DNA of 64,000 bases from JACCTU01 sp963848525 (lineage in GTDB: Bacteria; Actinomycetota; Thermoleophilia; Gaiellales; Gaiellaceae), in the NCBI GenBank assembly GCA_963848525.1, contig CAWKDZ010000003.1, positions 434,001-498,000 of the forward strand, read 5' to 3'. How positions within the stretch are numbered: position 1 is the first letter of the stretch; every line of letters begins with the position of its first letter. Position numbers and translations under genes: made by a program. Under the pieces are notes generated by a model that saw only the letters and a program-made list of their open reading frames with translations, did no database searches and was not told where the DNA came from. Below, piece after piece: positions 1-8,551 of the stretch.

Positions 1-1
1 C

Positions 2-295
2 GGCCTCCTCGACGAGCATCTTTCCGGCCGGCTCACGCTGGCGAACTACCGCGGACGCTCGTGCCACCCGTTCCACGTCCAGGCGGCCGACGCGGACGTG
101 CGCGCAGCGACCGGCGCGCTCGGGCTCGACGACCTCCGCCTCGTAACGGCCGACCGGTCGCGCGTCGTCTTCGAGGACGCAGAGGGAACCCGGCACGAGC
201 GCGAGGTTGCGGTCGAGCTCGGGCCCGAGGACTACCTGACCTGCTCCGCGTTGGAGATGCGCCGTCCCCGGCGCTACGTCGTCACGCGTCGGTGA
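2..295 (+). CDS. C-terminal fragment of unrecognised protein
   Basis: An open frame enters from the left edge and ends at a TGA at 293-295, giving about 97 residues of a protein whose N-terminus lies outside the window. It is rich in charged residues, contains one NYRGRSCHPFHV stretch and ends in a basic tail. I do not recognise the family. Its end overlaps the end of the convergent JmjC gene by 14 bp, which is common in this window and mildly supports it as a real gene. Confidence 0.5.
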   Translation, partial: GLLDEHLSGRLTLANYRGRSCHPFHVQAADADVRAATGALGLDDLRLVTADRSRVVFEDAEGTRHEREVAVELGPEDYLTCSALEMRRPRRYVVTRR

Positions 296-1571
296 TCCGG
301 AGCAGGCCCTCGCGCACGAGCCTGCTGACCAGGACGAGCCGCCCGTCGGCGTCGAGCTTGCCCGGCAGGTCGCTCGGCCGGAACGGCCCGTCGGCAGACA
401 GCACGAACTCGAGCTCGCCCGCAACGCGGGCAGGAAACGCGAGCGTCCGGCCGTCGAACGAGAGCAGGATCTGCTCGCCGTGGACGGACAGGTCGGCGAG
501 CGCCGTCGACCGCCGCTCGACCTCCGTCTCAGCCTCGAGCCCGTCGAGTGCCCGGAGCTGCTGGAGCTGACCGCCGAGGATCGGCCGGCGCGTCCGCACG
601 AGCTTGTCGCGCTGCCGCCTACGCACCTGTTCTGAATCGAGCTTCGACGCGAGCGCCTCGACGAGCACCTCGACGTCGCCGTCCGGCGAGCGCCGGAAGC
701 GTGCGTCGTCGCCGCAGTCGTCGAGGGCCGCCTTGAACGCGTCGAGCCACGTGTACACGTTCACGCCGATGGTCAGGTGGAGCGAGTCGGAGTCGGACGT
801 CTTCGCCTCGTGCAGCCAGCCGCGGGGAAGGTAGAGCGTGTCCCCCGGCGCGAGCGTGACGTCGAGCACCGGCTCTCCGGGCTCGCCCAGGGACGCGTCG
901 TACCGCTGGTCCTTCAGCGGCAGCTCCCAGACGGGCTCGTAGACGAGCCAGCGCTTCTCGCCGGCGATCTGCAGGCAGAAGACGTCGTGCGTGTCGTGGT
1001 GCACGGGCAGCCCCTGCGCCGCCCGCGGCGTGTAGTACGCGTTCGCCTGCGCGGGATGGCCCAGCGCCGCCTCGAGCGAGCGGCAGAACGCCGACAGGGA
1101 CGGCCACCAATGGTGGAGCCCCTGGACGACGAGGGTCGCGCCGGCGGTGAAGCCCTCGGCGACCCGGGCGACGTCGGCCATGCGGCCGAACGGCTCCGGC
1201 CGCCAGGGGACGTCGACGAGGTAGTCGGCCGCGCGGAGCTTCTCGTCCGCGCGCACGAGCCGGAAAGCGGGTGAGCGCAGCCCGCCCGACTCGAGCAGGC
1301 GCTCGACGTCCTCCTTCGTCAGGAGGTCGTCGAAGCGCCCGGGCTCGTCGCGCTCGACGACGAGCGGGCTGCGCTCCCAGTGATCGGCGAGGAAGACCTC
1401 TTCCTCGACCGGTTCGATGGAGCGGCGAAGCGCTTCGCCGCTACGAGTCCGTGTCGTCTGCGTCGGCGTCGGTGTCGTCTGAGTCGGCGTCGGTGTCGTC
1501 CGAATCGGCGTCCGTGTCGTCCATGTCCGCGTCGTCGTTGCTCTCTGTCGTCTCGGCGCGGTACTCGTCAC
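282..1571 (-). CDS. JmjC/cupin-4 family hydroxylase (ribosomal-oxygenase-like)
   Basis: Predicted Fe(II)/2-oxoglutarate-dependent protein hydroxylase of the Cupin_4/JmjC group that includes bacterial YcfD and human NO66/MINA53. Visible motifs are HHDTHD (the HxD iron ligands), LYLPRGWLHEA with the distal His, and a C-terminal winged-helix-like region. The hydroxylase body starts near LRRSIEPVEEEVF at about residue 48. The first 48 residues of the frame opened by GTG 1571 are a Thr/Arg-rich out-of-frame reading of the Asp-repeat gene at 1441-1611. No ATG, GTG or TTG lies between the repeat and the hydroxylase body. The body is therefore probably joined to the acidic reading frame by a +1 shift (a consensus indel or a real frameshift). 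The fold is clear; substrate and exact start are not. Confidence 0.8.
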   Translation of the reverse strand: MTSTAPRRQRATTTRTWTTRTPIRTTPTPTQTTPTPTQTTRTRSGEALRRSIEPVEEEVFLADHWERSPLVVERDEPGRFDDLLTKEDVERLLESGGLRSPAFRLVRADEKLRAADYLVDVPWRPEPFGRMADVARVAEGFTAGATLVVQGLHHWWPSLSAFCRSLEAALGHPAQANAYYTPRAAQGLPVHHDTHDVFCLQIAGEKRWLVYEPVWELPLKDQRYDASLGEPGEPVLDVTLAPGDTLYLPRGWLHEAKTSDSDSLHLTIGVNVYTWLDAFKAALDDCGDDARFRRSPDGDVEVLVEALASKLDSEQVRRRQRDKLVRTRRPILGGQLQQLRALDGLEAETEVERRSTALADLSVHGEQILLSFDGRTLAFPARVAGELEFVLSADGPFRPSDLPGKLDADGRLVLVSRLVREGLLRITDA

Positions 1572-1611
1572 TCACGATCTCGTCGTCGCTCAGCGTCGTG
1601 CGCTCGTCCAT
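1441..1611 (-). CDS. Small Asp-rich repeat protein (56 aa), possibly the N-terminus of the JmjC gene
   Basis: ATG at 1611 is preceded by a good ribosome-binding site (GGGAGGT, five bases upstream), and the frame ends at TAG 1443-1441. The product is very acidic: MDERTTLSDDEIVSDEYR followed by heptads of the form DADxDDT. The downstream JmjC frame is +1 relative to this one and has no start of its own after the stop. Either this is a separate acidic peptide co-transcribed with the hydroxylase, or the two are one protein split by an indel or a frameshift. The strong RBS supports initiation here. Confidence 0.55.
   Translation of the reverse strand: MDERTTLSDDEIVSDEYRAETTESNDDADMDDTDADSDDTDADSDDTDADADDTDS
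1451..1534. repeat. Four tandem 21-bp repeats encoding DADxDDT heptads
   Basis: Four consecutive 21-bp units (1451-1471, 1472-1492, 1493-1513, 1514-1534) share the form GTGTCGTCnNnnTCGGCGTC on the plus strand. On the minus strand each unit encodes a seven-residue Asp-rich unit of the small acidic protein. The divergent third positions suggest selection on the protein repeat rather than very recent slippage. Confidence 0.85.
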
Positions 1612-1735
1612 CTGACACCTCCCTCGAAAGTGGCTGCGGCTGGGTCGAGGTTACAGCGGTCGCGACCGTTTCGTGTGGACGCGTGACAAGCCGAAGCCCC
1701 CCGGCGGAGGGGTAACGGGTCGGTCTGCGACGACC

Positions 1736-1741
1736 TATAGT
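1736..1741 (+). promoter_or_regulatory. Putative -10 hexamer TATAGT of the methyltransferase operon
   Basis: TATAGT lies ten bases before ATG 1752. No Shine-Dalgarno sequence is visible, so a leaderless or near-leaderless transcript starting around the ATG is likely. The 1612-1735 interval between the divergent genes otherwise shows only a small CCCC/GGGG hairpin near 1697-1712. Confidence 0.35.
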
Positions 1742-1751
1742 GCTGATCCGT

Positions 1752-2788
1752 ATGGACCGGGACCGGACGAACCGTGCCGCGATGGAGGCGCAGATCGCGC
1801 TGCTCGGGATCGCGGAAGGATTCTTTCAGTCGAGCGTGCTCTTCGCGCTGCTCAAGCTGAACGTGTTCGAGCGACTCGGACGCGACGAGAAGACGTTGGA
1901 AGAGCTTGCCGGCGAGATCGGCGCTCGCCCGGACACGCTCGCGCGACTCACGAACGCGGGTGTCGTCTTCGGGCTGCTGGAAAGCTCTGACGGCAAGAGC
2001 TACCGGGTGCACCCACGGATCACCTCGGTCGTCCTGCCGGACACGGGCGAGAACTACCTCGGGAACTGGCTGCTCAACCTGGACTACTTCCGGGGCGCAC
2101 TGGAGGGTCTCGACCGGGCCGTGCTCGAGTCCCGTCCGACGGTCGACCCCGAAGCACACATCGGCGCCGAGGAGGCCGCGACTCGCGAGTTCACGCTCGC
2201 GATGCACAACTACGCATCGCTTCGTGGACAGGAGCTGGCGCGCTTCCTCGACCTGTCGGACTGTGCCACCCTGCTCGACCTCGGCGCCGGGCCCGGCACG
2301 TACGCGTTCCATCTCGGGCTCGCCAACCCGGGTCTCCAGCTCAACCTGCTCGACCTGCCCGGCGTCCTCGAGGTAGCGAAGGACGTGCAGGAGCGATACC
2401 CGCTCGAGAACGAGGTTCGGTACGTGCCTCTGGACGCGCTGAAGGACGAGATCCCCGGCACGTATGACGCCGTCCTCGTGTCGAACACCCTGCACATGCT
2501 CGGCGGGCGCGCGAGCAGCAGCCTGATCGAGCGGCTCTATCCGTCGTGAACCCCGGCGGTTCGCTGATCATCCAGGCCCAGTACCTCCGCGACGACCGTT
2601 TGGGAGACCGCTGGCCCGTTCTGCTCGACCTGATCCAGCTCTGCATCACGAGCGAAGGACACAATCACTCGGTTGCCGAGACGAAAGCGTGGCTCGAGGA
2701 GGCCGGTTTCACGGATATCGAGTACGTCCCGATGATGCCGTGGAACACGAACAGCTTCCTGCGGGGGTACAAGCGCGCCGATGGCTGA
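1752..2788 (+). CDS. SAM-dependent O-methyltransferase with dimerisation domain (frameshifted)
   Basis: Class I methyltransferase of the plant/actinobacterial small-molecule O-methyltransferase type. An N-terminal winged-helix dimerisation domain (about residues 10-90) is followed by a Rossmann domain with the SAM-binding DLGAGPG motif and LLDLPGV. The frame breaks at about 2546: upstream it ends in ERLYPS-stop, and the next frame continues at once with NPGGSLIIQAQYL and runs to TGA 2786-2788, restoring a family-length protein of about 345 residues. The single frame change inside a conserved region looks like an indel. The end overlaps the next gene by eight bases (ATGGCTGA), so it heads an operon with the hydrolase pair. 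The methyl acceptor is unknown. ATG 1752 is preferred over GTG 1740 because of the -10-like TATAGT. Confidence 0.78.
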
Positions 2789-3701
2789 AGCACAGCTCGG
2801 CCTCCTGCGGCGGCACGAAGACCGGGAGCAGGGCTTTTACGAGGAGTTCCTCGACCGCCGTCTCGGGCCGCAACACGCCCTCGGAATCCTCGCCGGACCT
2901 CTGGACGGCGCAGATCGAGATCTCGGTTGGATCGTGTGCCCCGCGCTCGGGGCGGAGCAGGGGCCGCTTCGCCGTCTGGAGGCGATGCTCGCGAGGAGCC
3001 TCGCCTCGTCCGGGTCACAGGTCCTCCGGATTCGGCCGGATCTCGGCGCGGGCGTCATCGACCTCTCCGCTCAGCTCGCGGCGGTCGACGCCGCCGCGGA
3101 GCACATGCGCTCCGAGCGGGGCGCCGAGAGCCTCGGCGTCGTCGCCGCGCACTCCGCCGCGCTCGTCGCTGCGACGAGCCGGCAGCAGCACGACTTCGCC
3201 GCGATCGTCCTGATCGAGCCGGTCGCTCGAGGCAAGCAGTACCTGCGGGACGCCCGGCGACGGCAGGGCGTGCTCGAGCTGATGGCGAGGCCGGCCGGCG
3301 CCGACTCCGACTCCGTCGTCGAGCGAGGCGACGCCGGCGGGGACGGTGCAGCCCTCGTGATCAGGGGCCGGACGGTGTCCGAGCACGAGTCCGAGCGGAT
3401 CTCCGACGCCGATCTCCTCGAGAGCCTGCGCTCCTTCGCCGGCACGGCGCTGCTCGTGGGCATCTCGCCGCCGGGAACGCCCCACGCGCCGCTGCTGAAG
3501 CTCGCCGAGCAGCTGAAGCTCGCGGGGTCGGACGTAACGGTCGACGTGATCGAGCACGAGCTCGCCGCCCCCTTCGACGAGCACTACTTCATCGGGAATC
3601 CACCCGCACGCGTCGACAGCCGGATCGACGTCGATCGACGCATTTCCGACTCCGTCATCGGCTGGGCAGCAAGCGTGGCGAGCGCAGGCCGCGAAACCTG
3701 A
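2781..3701 (+). CDS. Alpha/beta-hydrolase-fold protein without nucleophile, copy 1 of pair
   Basis: This 306-residue protein is a clear paralog of the product at 7652-8551: both open with a RRxEDxxxGxxEEF segment, and both carry LRIRPD, LIEPV/LVEPV-RG-QY and LRSFxG-LLVGIS blocks. The layout is that of a serine-hydrolase core, but the nucleophile-elbow position reads AAHSA around residue 124, with no G-x-S-x-G or G-x-C-x-G. It is therefore probably a non-catalytic or divergent hydrolase. It overlaps the methyltransferase upstream and sits six bases before a catalytic-looking partner. The pair resembles in arrangement the two hydrolases of exosortase-A clusters (TIGR03100/TIGR03101), but no exosortase is present here. 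Function unknown. Confidence 0.75.
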   Translation: MAEAQLGLLRRHEDREQGFYEEFLDRRLGPQHALGILAGPLDGADRDLGWIVCPALGAEQGPLRRLEAMLARSLASSGSQVLRIRPDLGAGVIDLSAQLAAVDAAAEHMRSERGAESLGVVAAHSAALVAATSRQQHDFAAIVLIEPVARGKQYLRDARRRQGVLELMARPAGADSDSVVERGDAGGDGAALVIRGRTVSEHESERISDADLLESLRSFAGTALLVGISPPGTPHAPLLKLAEQLKLAGSDVTVDVIEHELAAPFDEHYFIGNPPARVDSRIDVDRRISDSVIGWAASVASAGRET

Positions 3702-3706
3702 GACCG

Positions 3707-4562
3707 ATGAAGGAGTTCACGATCTTCGTCTCACATCGTGAGAGGTGCGCTCGCGGCCGTCGTCTCTGCGCCCGAAGAGCCGGTCCGTGGAATCGTCCTC
3801 GAGCTCCCCGGCGGGGGCACCGCTGCCCGCATCGGGTCGGCCCTGGCGGCGCGCCTGGCGCCGCGCTTCACAGAGCTCGGGCTCGCGTGCGTCCGCTTCG
3901 ACTACCTCGGCCTCGGCGACAGTCCGGGGTCCACGCGCGTCGTCTCGATCAACGAGCTCGAATCCGGTATCGCGCAGGCAAGGAGCCTGCTCGAGCTCTC
4001 GGCGTCCGCTCTCGGCGTGAACGAATTCGGCGTCGTGGGGACGTGCTACGGGAGCCGCATCGCACTCTCTCTGATGGAGGACGAGAACTGCGTCGGGGCC
4101 GTCTGCCTCGCATCACCGATGGTCCACTACAGCAGCAGGAGCGAGCTGCGGAGCAGACTGAAGAAGGGGGGCCTGAGCTCGCTCGTCGCTTCGAGCCGGC
4201 GGCTCCGACAAATTGCGCTCCTTCCGGCGCGCAAGCTGCTAACCGAGACGAAGTTGTCGCCCGTCGTTCTCGACGCACTAGAACATGTCGAGCACGCGCC
4301 GCTCCTGTTTCTCGTCAGTCAATTCCCGGGCGACCACTACAGCAAGCCCGCGCTTGCTCAGCTCGAAGCCGCCGTGGCGACCTTGCCTCCAGCCCTCCAA
4401 GAGCGGCTCTCGGTCCGCCTCGTTCCGCACGGACCGCTGACGACCTTCGGTGTGCTTCCTGCCGACTCCCAAGAAGCCATCCTGAGCGAGATCGTGGACT
4501 GGATCGTCGCCTCGTTCGACTCCCGCGCCTCAGCTGCGTCGAGCAGACTCTCGGTCGCCTGA
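3707..4562 (+). CDS. Alpha/beta hydrolase with Cys nucleophile, copy 1 (frameshifted near start)
   Basis: Partner of the preceding gene and paralog of 8548-9369. The N-terminal peptide MKEFTIFVSH is encoded from ATG 3707, but the frame shifts by one base at about 3735; the body from GTG 3738 continues GALAAVVSAPEE. That matches the start of the second copy (VRQIPIFVQ...AAVVTAPE), so I read both parts as one gene. The nucleophile elbow is GTCYGS, that is G-x-C-x-G as in dienelactone-hydrolase-type enzymes, and a DHYS motif supplies an acid and His nearby. A VPHGPLTTF segment near the C-terminus may hold the catalytic His. Predicted thioesterase or esterase acting near the carrier-protein genes; substrate unknown. 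Confidence 0.72.
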
Positions 4563-4582
4563 TTCGTGCAGGGCCTGAGTCG

Positions 4583-4826
4583 CTAGGACCGCTTCGCCTC
4601 GACCAGCGCCGCGATGTCGTGGATCGTTCCAGTTGTCGGGGACGATGTCGTCGTCGTCGATCTCGACGTCGAACTCCTCCTCGATCAGCGAGACGAGCTT
4701 CAGCATCCCGAGCGAGTCGATCACCTGCTTGTCGAGCAGCGGGTAGTCCTCGTCCACGTCGTTCCAGGAGCCGCCCCAGGTCAGGTTGTTGATCATCAGC
4801 TGCTTGACTTGCTGTTCAGTCGACAC
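4583..4826 (-). CDS. Acyl/peptidyl carrier protein (frameshifted)
   Basis: A small phosphopantetheine carrier of about 80 residues starting at GTG 4826 (VSTEQQVKQLMINNL). The attachment site is in QVIDSLGMLKLV, with the Ser after ASP, in the usual centre of the protein. A one-base change at about 4615-4625 separates this from the last helix (IHDIAALVEAKRS, TAG 4585-4583). It overlaps the end of the AMP ligase gene by about 31 bp and is last in the operon oxidase-ligase-carrier. It should hold the activated substrate as a thioester. It ends 20 bp from the convergent hydrolase gene. Confidence 0.8.
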
Positions 4827-6439
4827 CGCGTCACGTCCGCGGGCTCGGCTGCGAGGGCCCGCCGGTCGACCTTCCCCGTCGAGGACCGCGGCAGCTCGTC
4901 GCGGAACTCGAACATCTCCGGCGCCATGTAGCGCGGGAGTCGCTGGCAGAACTGCGACAGCTCCTCTTCGCCGACGTCGCTCGCGGGCGACGACGACCGC
5001 CTTGATCCGGTTCGTCACCAGCTCGTCGGGGACCGCGACGACCGCGCACTCGACGACGCGCGGGTGCGGCGTAGCAGCGCCGCCTCGATCTCGCCGAGCT
5101 CGATCCGGTAGCCGCGGCTCTTGATCTGCGTGTCGCGCCGGCCGAGGAAGCTGCAGTCTGCCGTCGCTCGTCGCGTCGCACGAGGTCGCCGGTGCGGTAG
5201 ACCGGGTCGCCGGCGTCGGCCCGCCAGCGGATCGCGCGACGAGCGTCCTGGCGGTGCGCTCGGCGTCGCCCCAGTAGCCCTGCATCACGGTCGGGCCGCG
5301 CACGTACAGCTCGCCGACCTCGCCGGCGGCGGCGCGATCGGCCGTCGTCCGTCGACGGCGAAGACCTCGACGTCCGTGATCGGCCTCGCCGATCGGGATC
5401 GGCGTCCGGCGTCTGCGTCCGGCAGCGCGGCACCTCGTACCAGGTGCAGACGTTCGTCTCGGTCGGCCCGTAGAGGTTGACGAAGCGGACGTGCGGCAGC
5501 AGCTGCATCAGCCGCGCGAGGTACTTCGTCGGGAAGACCTCGCCGGCGAAGAGGATCGCGCGCAGCGCGCGGCAGGTCGCCGCGGTCGAGCCTGCCGCGC
5601 AGCGACGAGCAGCGTCAGGATCGACGGCACCGAGTACCAGACCGTGATCTCGTGCGTCGCCGATGAAGCGCGCGAGCTCGACCGGGAAGAGCGCGAGCTC
5701 GCGGCGGGACGAGCACGACGGCCGCGCCCGCCGCGCGCCGCGGCGAAGAGGTCGAAGACCGAGAGGTCGAAGTGGAGCGGCGCGTGGCTCGACAGCCGGT
5801 CGTCGCGGTCGACACGCGAACTCGTCGACGGCCCAGTCGACGAAGGCGAGGGCGTTGCGGTGCGAGAGCATCACGCCCTTCGGCTCGCCGGTCGAGCCCG
5901 ACGTGTAGAGGATGTAGGCGAGGTCGGATCGACTGCCGGCCGCACGTCCGGCGGCGTCCGCCGGCTGGTCGTCGAGCGCGCCGAGCGCGTCAGCGCCGTC
6001 GACGCCGGCCCGGCGCCTCGCACGTCGCCGGCTCGCCGCGTCGAGCACGACGAGCGTCTCGAGCGGCGCGCCCTCGCTCGACGCAGCTGCGTCCACGCGC
6101 CGGCCTTGCTCGGCTGCCGGTGACGAGGCACGCGCAGCTCCGCAGTCGCGGGCGATGTAGCCGAGCGCGGCGCCGGCGGCGCTGCGGGTCGAGCGGCACG
6201 TAGGCGCGCGCCCGCCTTCAGGATCGCCGTAGATCGCCGACGAGCGCCTCGAGCGACTTGTCGAGGTAGAGCCCGACGCGGTCGCCGCGCGCGACGCCCG
6301 CGCTCGACGCAGCAGGTGCGCGAGCCGGTTCGACCGCGTCCTCGAGCTCGGCGTAGGTCAGCGTCCGCTCGCCGTCGACGACCGCCGGCCGGTCGCCGGC
6401 TGACGCGCTCGCGCGAGCCGCGTCGAGCAGCTCGTGCAC
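4796..6439 (-). CDS. AMP-forming ligase / stand-alone adenylation domain (many frameshifts)
   Basis: ANL-superfamily adenylating enzyme starting at GTG 6439 (HELLDAARASASAGDRPAVV). Recognisable in order through several frames: a TYAELE motif, GVARGDRVGLYLDKS, AYILYTSGSTGEPKG followed by SHRNALAFVDWA (P-loop A3), VNLYGPTETNVCTWYEVP (A5), VYRTGDLV (A7) and LPRSSTGKVDR with the C-terminal catalytic Lys (A10). The motifs are those of stand-alone amino-acid ligases that load carrier proteins, such as prolyl-PCP ligases, and also of exosortase-associated acyl ligases. Frame changes occur every 100-200 bp but motifs are intact, so poor consensus is more likely than decay. It starts 12 bp after the oxidase stop and overlaps the carrier gene. 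The substrate cannot be read from this sequence. Confidence 0.75.
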
Positions 6440-6451
6440 GAGTCGCGTCGC

Positions 6452-7614
6452 TCACAGGCCCGAGCTGGCGCGCGACGACGTTGCGCTGGATGCTCGGACG
6501 TGCCGGAGTAGATGCCGGCTGCCGATCGCGTCGCGCACGTCGCGCTCGAGCTCGTACTCGGTCATGTAGCCGTAGCCGCCGTGGATCTGGAGCGCGTCGA
6601 GGCTCGAGCTGGACGAAGCACTCGCTGAGGTGGAGCTTGACGAGCGCCGACTCGAGCGGCGCGCGGCCTGCCGCGGTCGAGCAGCCAGCCGAGCTGGTAG
6701 AGCAGCAGCCGCGCCGTCTCGAGGCGCAGCTTCATGTCGACGATCCGGTGCGAGACCGCCTGGAAGCTCGCCGATGCGGCTGCCCGAACTGCTCGGCGCT
6801 CGCGCGCGTACTCGAGCGCACCGCTCGAGCTGGCGCTGCATCGTCCCGACGGTGCTGGCGAGGATGCAGCTCGCGCTCCCAGCTCCATCGACGAGTTGAA
6901 GACCGCCATGCCGCCGCCGGGCTTCCCGAGCAGCTGCTCGGCCGGCACCTCGCAGTCGTCGAGGAAGAGCTCGCTCATCGGCGACGTGCGCAGGCCCATC
7001 TTCGAGAGCGGCTGGCCCGACGGTCAGCCCGGGCGTGTCGCGCTCGACGAGGAACGCGCACAGCCCGGCGAAGCCCGCGAGCTCCGGTCGGTCGTCGCGA
7101 AGACGAGGAACAGGTCGGCGACCGGCGCGTTGGTGACGAACGTCTTCGAGCCGTTGAGCACGTAGCCGGTCGCCGTCGCGTGTGCGCGGTCGTCGCGAGG
7201 CGAACGGCGTCCGAGCCCGAGCCGGGCTCGCTCATCCCGTGCGCCGCGATCAGCGAGCCGTCGCAGAGGCGCGGCAGGTAGCGCTGCTTCTGCTCCTCGG
7301 TGCCGAAGCGGACGATCGGCGTCTCGCACGCCCACATCTGCGCGTTGAGCGAGAAGATCAAGCCCGTTGTCGGTGCAGCCGTAGCCGAGCGCCTCGAGCG
7401 CGACCACGATCGTCAGCGCGTCGGCGCCCGCGCCGCCGTACTCCTCGGGGACGGGCAGCCCGAGCAGGCCGAGGTCGGCGCACTTCTTCCAGGAGTCCCG
7501 CGAGAACGTGCCGCTCTTGTCGCGCTCGACGACGTCGTCGTTCAGCTCGCGCCGCGCGAACTCGACGATCGAGTCGCGTAGCGAGCGTTGTTCTTCGGTC
7601 AGATCGAAATCCAT
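6452..7614 (-). CDS. Acyl-CoA-dehydrogenase-family oxidase, carrier-protein type (many frameshifts)
   Basis: Flavoprotein of the acyl-CoA dehydrogenase fold, about 385 residues when the frames are joined: MDFDLTEEQRSLRDSIVEFA, then LGLPVPEEYGGAG, AAHGMSEPGSGSDA, LNGSKTFVTNAPVADLF, GLRTSPMSELFLDDC, HRIVDMKLRLETARLLLYQ and a C-terminal ARQLGL-like end. TNAPVADLF and DMKLRLE closely resemble L-prolyl-carrier-protein dehydrogenases (PigA/RedW/PltE), and a ligase plus a free carrier follow in the same operon. I infer FAD-dependent oxidation of a carrier-bound amino acid or acyl group. At least ten one-base frame changes are present. The start ATG 7614 is divergent from the hydrolase gene at 7652, leaving 37 bp for both promoters. 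Confidence 0.75.
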
Positions 7615-7651
7615 CGGGTCTGCAGGGGTTCGTATAGAACCATTACCCGAG

Positions 7652-8551
7652 ATGGCGCCCGTCGACCAGGCCCTGAACGCGCTTCGCCGCTACGAGGACG
7701 AGCGGACGGGGCTGTTCGAGGAGTTCGCGGAGGAACGGCTCGGGCCTGGTCGCGCGTTCGCACTGCTGGCCGGGCCGGTCCGGCAGCGACGGCCGCTCGC
7801 GTGGGCGATCTGCCCCGCGACCGGCCCCGAGCACGGGAACTTGCGGCGGCTCGAAGCGCTCGTGGCGAGGCGGCTCGCGGCGCATGGGTTCGAGACGCTG
7901 CGGATCCGTCCCGACGCCGACCCGGTGAGCGCGCAGATCTCGCCTGCGACGCGGCTCACCGAGCTCGAGGAGGGCATCGAGCTGCTGCGCGGGCGCGGCG
8001 CAGAGGCGATCGGCGTGATCGGCGTGATGTTCGGCGGCACCCTCGCGGCGCTCCACGCCGACCGGGCGGTGCTCGACGCGCTCGCGCTCGTCGAGCCGGT
8101 CGTGCGCGGGCGCCAGTACGCGCGCGAGCTCGTCCGCCGCGAGGCGGTCGCTTACCTGCACGCGTCGGGCGGGGAGGGCGCCGTCGGCGCGGTCACGGAG
8201 CGACTGACCGCCAGCGGGTCCGTCGGGATCCGCGGCCTCGAGCTGACGAAGGAGGTGTCCGACGAGCTCGGCACCGTGAACCTGGTCGACGACCTGCGCT
8301 CGTTCTCGGGCCGCTCGCTGCTCGTCGGGATCTCGTCGACCGGCGCGCCCGGCGCCGGCCTCGAGAAGCTTCGCGCGCGCCTCGGCGAGCTCGGCGGCGA
8401 CGTGAGCTTGGAGGGGATCGCGTACACCCTCGACGCCCCGCTCGGCGAGTACTACTACCGCGATGTCGGGCTGCTGCGGATCGACACGCGCCTCGCGCTC
8501 GACGAGCAGCTCGCGGAGCGGGTTGCCGAGTGGGCGATCCAGGGCTCGTGA
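7652..8551 (+). CDS. Alpha/beta-hydrolase-fold protein without nucleophile, copy 2 of pair
   Basis: 299 residues, paralog of the product at 2781-3701. The nucleophile elbow reads GVMFGG around residue 126, so the position usually occupied by Ser or Cys is Met; together with the first copy (His) this argues that the class is not an ordinary hydrolase. Start ATG 7652 is chosen because it aligns with the first copy; the longer frame upstream is antisense to the oxidase. It ends in a GTGA overlap with the catalytic-looking partner, so the two are translationally coupled and probably form a complex. Uninterrupted here, unlike the neighbouring operon. Confidence 0.75.
   Translation: MAPVDQALNALRRYEDERTGLFEEFAEERLGPGRAFALLAGPVRQRRPLAWAICPATGPEHGNLRRLEALVARRLAAHGFETLRIRPDADPVSAQISPATRLTELEEGIELLRGRGAEAIGVIGVMFGGTLAALHADRAVLDALALVEPVVRGRQYARELVRREAVAYLHASGGEGAVGAVTERLTASGSVGIRGLELTKEVSDELGTVNLVDDLRSFSGRSLLVGISSTGAPGAGLEKLRARLGELGGDVSLEGIAYTLDAPLGEYYYRDVGLLRIDTRLALDEQLAERVAEWAIQGS

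Noticed and set aside
1451..1534. The 21-bp tandem repeats as a CRISPR array
   Set aside because: Units are contiguous without spacers and encode protein heptads; no cas genes are present.
1590..2495. 301-residue minus-strand frame opposite the methyltransferase
   Set aside because: It is antisense to a recognisable methyltransferase and has no family features.
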